Shown here piece by piece: positions 7,294-9,479 of a stretch of DNA of 9,479 nucleotides (positions within the stretch are counted from its first letter, which is position 1; each line of letters opens with the position of its first letter). Made by a program: the position numbers and the translations under genes. Source of the DNA: an uncultured Ruminococcus sp. (GTDB lineage Bacteria > Bacillota > Clostridia > Oscillospirales > CAG-272); the NCBI GenBank assembly GCA_902765885.1, contig CACXBN010000305.1:1-9479 (forward strand), given 5' to 3'. The notes beneath the pieces are model-generated. The model was not told the origin of the DNA, ran no database searches, and was given only the letters and a program-made list of their open reading frames with translations.

Positions 7294-9036
7294 ATGCAGA
7301 AAAAGAACATTCAGCCGATCAGGCTGTGGTTTAAGTCCGTACAGGGGTACAACGCAAACGGAGAGCGTGTCCATTTGGGGGAAAGAGCCACGTTTTTCCC
7401 GGATACCGGGAGTGCGATCATAGAAAAATGGGGGCCTAATGGGACGACATCAGAAACCGTCCAAATCCCGGAGACGATTTGCAGCAAACGGGCAGTGATT
7501 CTATCTCTGAAGGAGCAAGGTTACGATGTTCCCGCCAGCGCCCTTCAGGAAGCAGAAAGCGACATCCAAATAGAGAGGAATGCCAGCATGTCCGACGAAA
7601 CCTTTGATAAAGCAGCATCAAAGCCGACTGTCCAGTCCCTGGCTGCGCAGCACAACGGCCAGAAGTTCGTTATCAATGAGGGTGCACTTCTCTTGGGGCG
7701 GGATGCCGAAGCCTGTCAAATTGTATACAGGGATGGAACACAGGGAATCTCCAGAACGCACTGCGCCATCACCTGGGATGCGGAGCAAAGAGTTTTTATT
7801 CTGATGGATCTTGACTCCTCCTATGGTACGTTTCTGGAAGACGGTACAAAGCTTGAACCCAGGAAACCGTACCAGCTCAAGCCGGGCGACCGTTTCTACC
7901 TGGCTGAAAGAGAAAACATGATTCTTCTTGGCTCTGATGACGCCGGTCAAAAGCCAACAAAAAAAGAAAATAGCGAACGCAGGGAAAAATGGAGGAACGC
8001 GATAGGAACCTTGCTGAAAACCATCGGATGGATCCTGATTGTGTTGCAGGTGATTGGGATATGGGGTGCATCACAAAGGGGCGGCCGTTATTTTTCATTC
8101 AGCTTATTTAGCTTGGCAGGCCTGACAGAAAGAGTAGGATACTATTCGTTTGCCATTGTAGGGATCGTTCTGATTCGCGTTGGAAAGCGAATCAAGGAAG
8201 CACGCGGCTGGAGCAGGGACCGCAGACGATCAGAGCGTAGAAAAAAGCAGAGCGAGAGGCAAAAAAGCGAGGAAAAAAAGGCAGAAAAAACGAAGGAATC
8301 TTTGACAGACGGGGCAAAGACGAAGAAGCCGAAGCTGCTGCTGATCCTTGCCGCGGCTGCCGTGCTTGCGCTGATCATCTTTGGCGCGGTGAAGTATGCG
8401 CTGCCCACCCGGGACAAGCGGAACGCTGTAGCACTGGCGGATGCCAGGGTCGGCTCGATCATTACCTTCGGTACCTATGAACAGGATAACGACACATCAA
8501 ACGGCAAAGAGGATATCGAGTGGCTGGTGCTGGCAAAAGAGGAGGACAGGATTCTTGTCATCAGCCGGTATGCACTGGACTGCCAGCCGTATAACACAAG
8601 ATGCCAATCGACTACATGGCAGAACTGTACCCTGAGAAAATGGCTGAACGACATCTTTCTGAACACTGCCTTTAGCGAGGAGGAGCAGGCTAGGATTCCA
8701 ACGGTGACGGTCAACGCGGACAGGAATCTATTCTACAGTACAAATCCCGGCAGCGGCACCCGGAATCAGATCTTTCTTCTGAGCATCCAGGAATTCATTA
8801 AGTACATTTCCTCCGATGAGGTGGGGCAGTGCATGCCGACGGAATATGCGAAGGCGCAAGGATGTTATGTAGACTCTGATTTGGGTGCATGCCTTTGGTG
8901 GCTGCGATCCCCCGGCTGTTATTCCTACTACGCTGCGGGCGTCAGCCATGTCGGTTCTTTCGACGCTTACGGCATCGATGTCAACCATGAAGGCTTAACT
9001 GTTCGCCCCGCTCTGTGGATCAATCTGTCATCTTAA
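7294..9036 (+). CDS. FHA-domain membrane protein with C-terminal DUF6273-like domain
   Basis: This 580-residue protein is complete. Residues 1 to about 110 form an N-terminal region I do not recognise. An FHA domain follows (about 121-214) with LGRD at 134-137, ISRTH at 152-156, SSYGT at 175-179 and GD at 198-199. These include the Arg, Ser and His positions that normally contact phosphothreonine. Membrane segments are predicted at about 240-259, 281-297 and 347-370. A Lys/Arg-rich charged stretch between the second and third should be cytoplasmic. This places the FHA domain inside and the C-terminal domain (about 384-580) outside. That last domain has FGTYEQ near its start, W..LVL, LRKWLND, WWLRSPG and VRPALWI, the hallmarks of the uncharacterised DUF6273 family. 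Sitting among Ser/Thr kinases, it is a likely reader of their phosphorylation marks (inference). The tail of the domain has an unusual codon pattern, described separately. Confidence 0.93.
   Translation: MQKKNIQPIRLWFKSVQGYNANGERVHLGERATFFPDTGSAIIEKWGPNGTTSETVQIPETICSKRAVILSLKEQGYDVPASALQEAESDIQIERNASMSDETFDKAASKPTVQSLAAQHNGQKFVINEGALLLGRDAEACQIVYRDGTQGISRTHCAITWDAEQRVFILMDLDSSYGTFLEDGTKLEPRKPYQLKPGDRFYLAERENMILLGSDDAGQKPTKKENSERREKWRNAIGTLLKTIGWILIVLQVIGIWGASQRGGRYFSFSLFSLAGLTERVGYYSFAIVGIVLIRVGKRIKEARGWSRDRRRSERRKKQSERQKSEEKKAEKTKESLTDGAKTKKPKLLLILAAAAVLALIIFGAVKYALPTRDKRNAVALADARVGSIITFGTYEQDNDTSNGKEDIEWLVLAKEEDRILVISRYALDCQPYNTRCQSTTWQNCTLRKWLNDIFLNTAFSEEEQARIPTVTVNADRNLFYSTNPGSGTRNQIFLLSIQEFIKYISSDEVGQCMPTEYAKAQGCYVDSDLGACLWWLRSPGCYSYYAAGVSHVGSFDAYGIDVNHEGLTVRPALWINLSS
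8917..8988 (+). other. NNY-codon run in the DUF6273-like tail (candidate hypervariable segment)
   Basis: Between the fixed motifs WWLRSPG and VRPALWI, 23 of 24 consecutive codons end in C or T; the exception is GCG at 8935. Most encode Tyr, Ser, His, Asp, Asn, Gly, Ala, Val, Phe or Ile. These are residues reachable from AAY codons by changing the two A positions, as in variable regions of diversity-generating retroelement targets. No template repeat or reverse transcriptase is present in the window, so the pattern may simply reflect residue composition. Confidence 0.3.
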
Positions 9037-9234
9037 TTTGTGAAATCCTTCATCATCCACAGCTTTTCGCCGAGTAACAGCGCATGTGTGAGACGCGCCG
9101 CGCAAGATCCTCCACCGGGGGCGAGCCAAGTGGGAAGCGTAGTCTCGAATAGCTGACAAACATGAAAGGGCAGAATTCCGGAGTCTTTCAAAGGATGAAA
9201 TCACGGTCGTTGTAAGCAACAGAGAGGGATTATT
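9037..9234 (+). other. Gene-free spacer between the FHA gene and kinase 4
   Basis: No coding region is supported in these 198 bases, and no hairpin followed by a T-run marks a terminator after the FHA gene. Only weak structure is visible: GAGAC (9090-9094) can pair with GTCTC (9142-9146) around a GC-rich core that includes CCTCC/GGGGG. The stretch from GTGTG at 9086 onward faintly resembles domain I of a bacterial group II intron, but this cannot be shown by eye. The last bases hold the ribosome binding site of kinase 4. Confidence 0.35.
9221..9228 (+). promoter_or_regulatory. Ribosome binding site of kinase 4
   Basis: AGAGAGGG lies six bases before the ATG at 9235. It closely resembles the site of kinase 3 (GAGAGGTG at 4601), which supports the start giving MGFTRCYSCM. 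Confidence 0.75.
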
Positions 9235-9479
9235 ATGGGCTTTACACGCTGCTATTCCTGCATGCAGGAGCTGGACAGGCCCGGCGGGCGGTGTCCGCGC
9301 TGCGGAAATGAAAATATTACACTTGCGCGTTCGCAGCCATCACATGCTCTGCCCTGCGGCTACCTTTTGCACGGAAAATATGTGATTGGTAGAACACTGG
9401 GCCAGGGCGGCTTTGGTATGACCTACATAGGCTGGGATCTTGCCTTGGAAACCAGAGTCTGCATCAAGGAGTATTTCCC
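9235..9479 (+). CDS. Ser/Thr protein kinase 4, N-terminus only (3' partial)
   Basis: The frame stays open to the right edge, giving 81 full codons. The visible part has the four-cysteine zinc ribbon (C6, C9, C20, C23), the conserved joint ALPCGYLLHGKY, the glycine loop LGQGGFGM at 55-62 and the catalytic lysine K78 in VCIKEY, at the same residue positions as kinases 2 and 3. The rest of the kinase domain, any membrane segment and any external domain lie beyond the window. Its DNA is closer to kinase 2 than to kinase 3: from the glycine loop onward it differs from kinase 2 at only a few mostly silent bases. That suggests recent duplication or gene conversion between these two. Val to Met after the glycine loop is the only residue change in that stretch. 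Confidence 0.93.
   Translation, partial: MGFTRCYSCMQELDRPGGRCPRCGNENITLARSQPSHALPCGYLLHGKYVIGRTLGQGGFGMTYIGWDLALETRVCIKEYF

Noticed and set aside
8400..9036. Complete diversity-generating retroelement in the window
   Set aside because: No reverse transcriptase or template repeat is present; only the target-like codon pattern is seen, so it is kept as a hypothesis.

Overview
The window shows four paralogous membrane-bound Hanks-type Ser/Thr protein kinase genes in tandem on the + strand. One FHA-domain membrane protein sits between the third and fourth. The first kinase is cut by the left edge and the fourth by the right edge, so the array continues on both sides. No RNA polymerase promoter, intrinsic terminator, tRNA, rRNA, CRISPR, transposase or reverse transcriptase can be supported here. 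The proteins point to a Gram-positive Clostridia-type Firmicute, plausibly a gut commensal. The clues are purine-rich Shine-Dalgarno sites, kinases with an N-terminal CxxC zinc ribbon, TPR-like repeats with the signature LGDYKDS, and a DUF6273-like domain ending in WWLRSPG and VRPALWI. The taxonomic call is inference.

Layout: 2-2089 kinase 1 (5' end missing); 2148-4598 kinase 2; 4614-7046 kinase 3; 7047-7293 a gene-free stretch with several inverted repeats; 7294-9036 FHA/DUF6273 membrane protein; 9037-9234 a second gene-free stretch; 9235 to the right edge, start of kinase 4. Kinases 2 and 3 are 15 bases apart and kinases 1 and 2 are 58 bases apart, which fits co-transcription.

All the kinases seem to share one plan: zinc ribbon, kinase domain, hydrophilic linker, one membrane segment, then an extracytoplasmic stalk of TPR-like repeats and a C-terminal domain. 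The kinase domains are nearly interchangeable. The parts beyond the membrane are not. Kinase 1 ends in a short beta-rich domain, kinase 2 in an internally duplicated domain, and kinase 3 in seven RCC1-type repeats predicted to form a beta-propeller. Stalk length also varies, with five to six, four and three repeats.

The reading I favour is a family of sensors that sample different external ligands and send a common phosphorylation signal inward. The FHA protein is an obvious candidate reader of phosphothreonine made by these kinases, and it carries its own external DUF6273-like domain. The end of that domain has a run of almost pure NNY codons, of the kind seen in variable regions of diversity-generating retroelement targets. 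No retroelement lies in the window, so this is a hypothesis for a wider genomic search.
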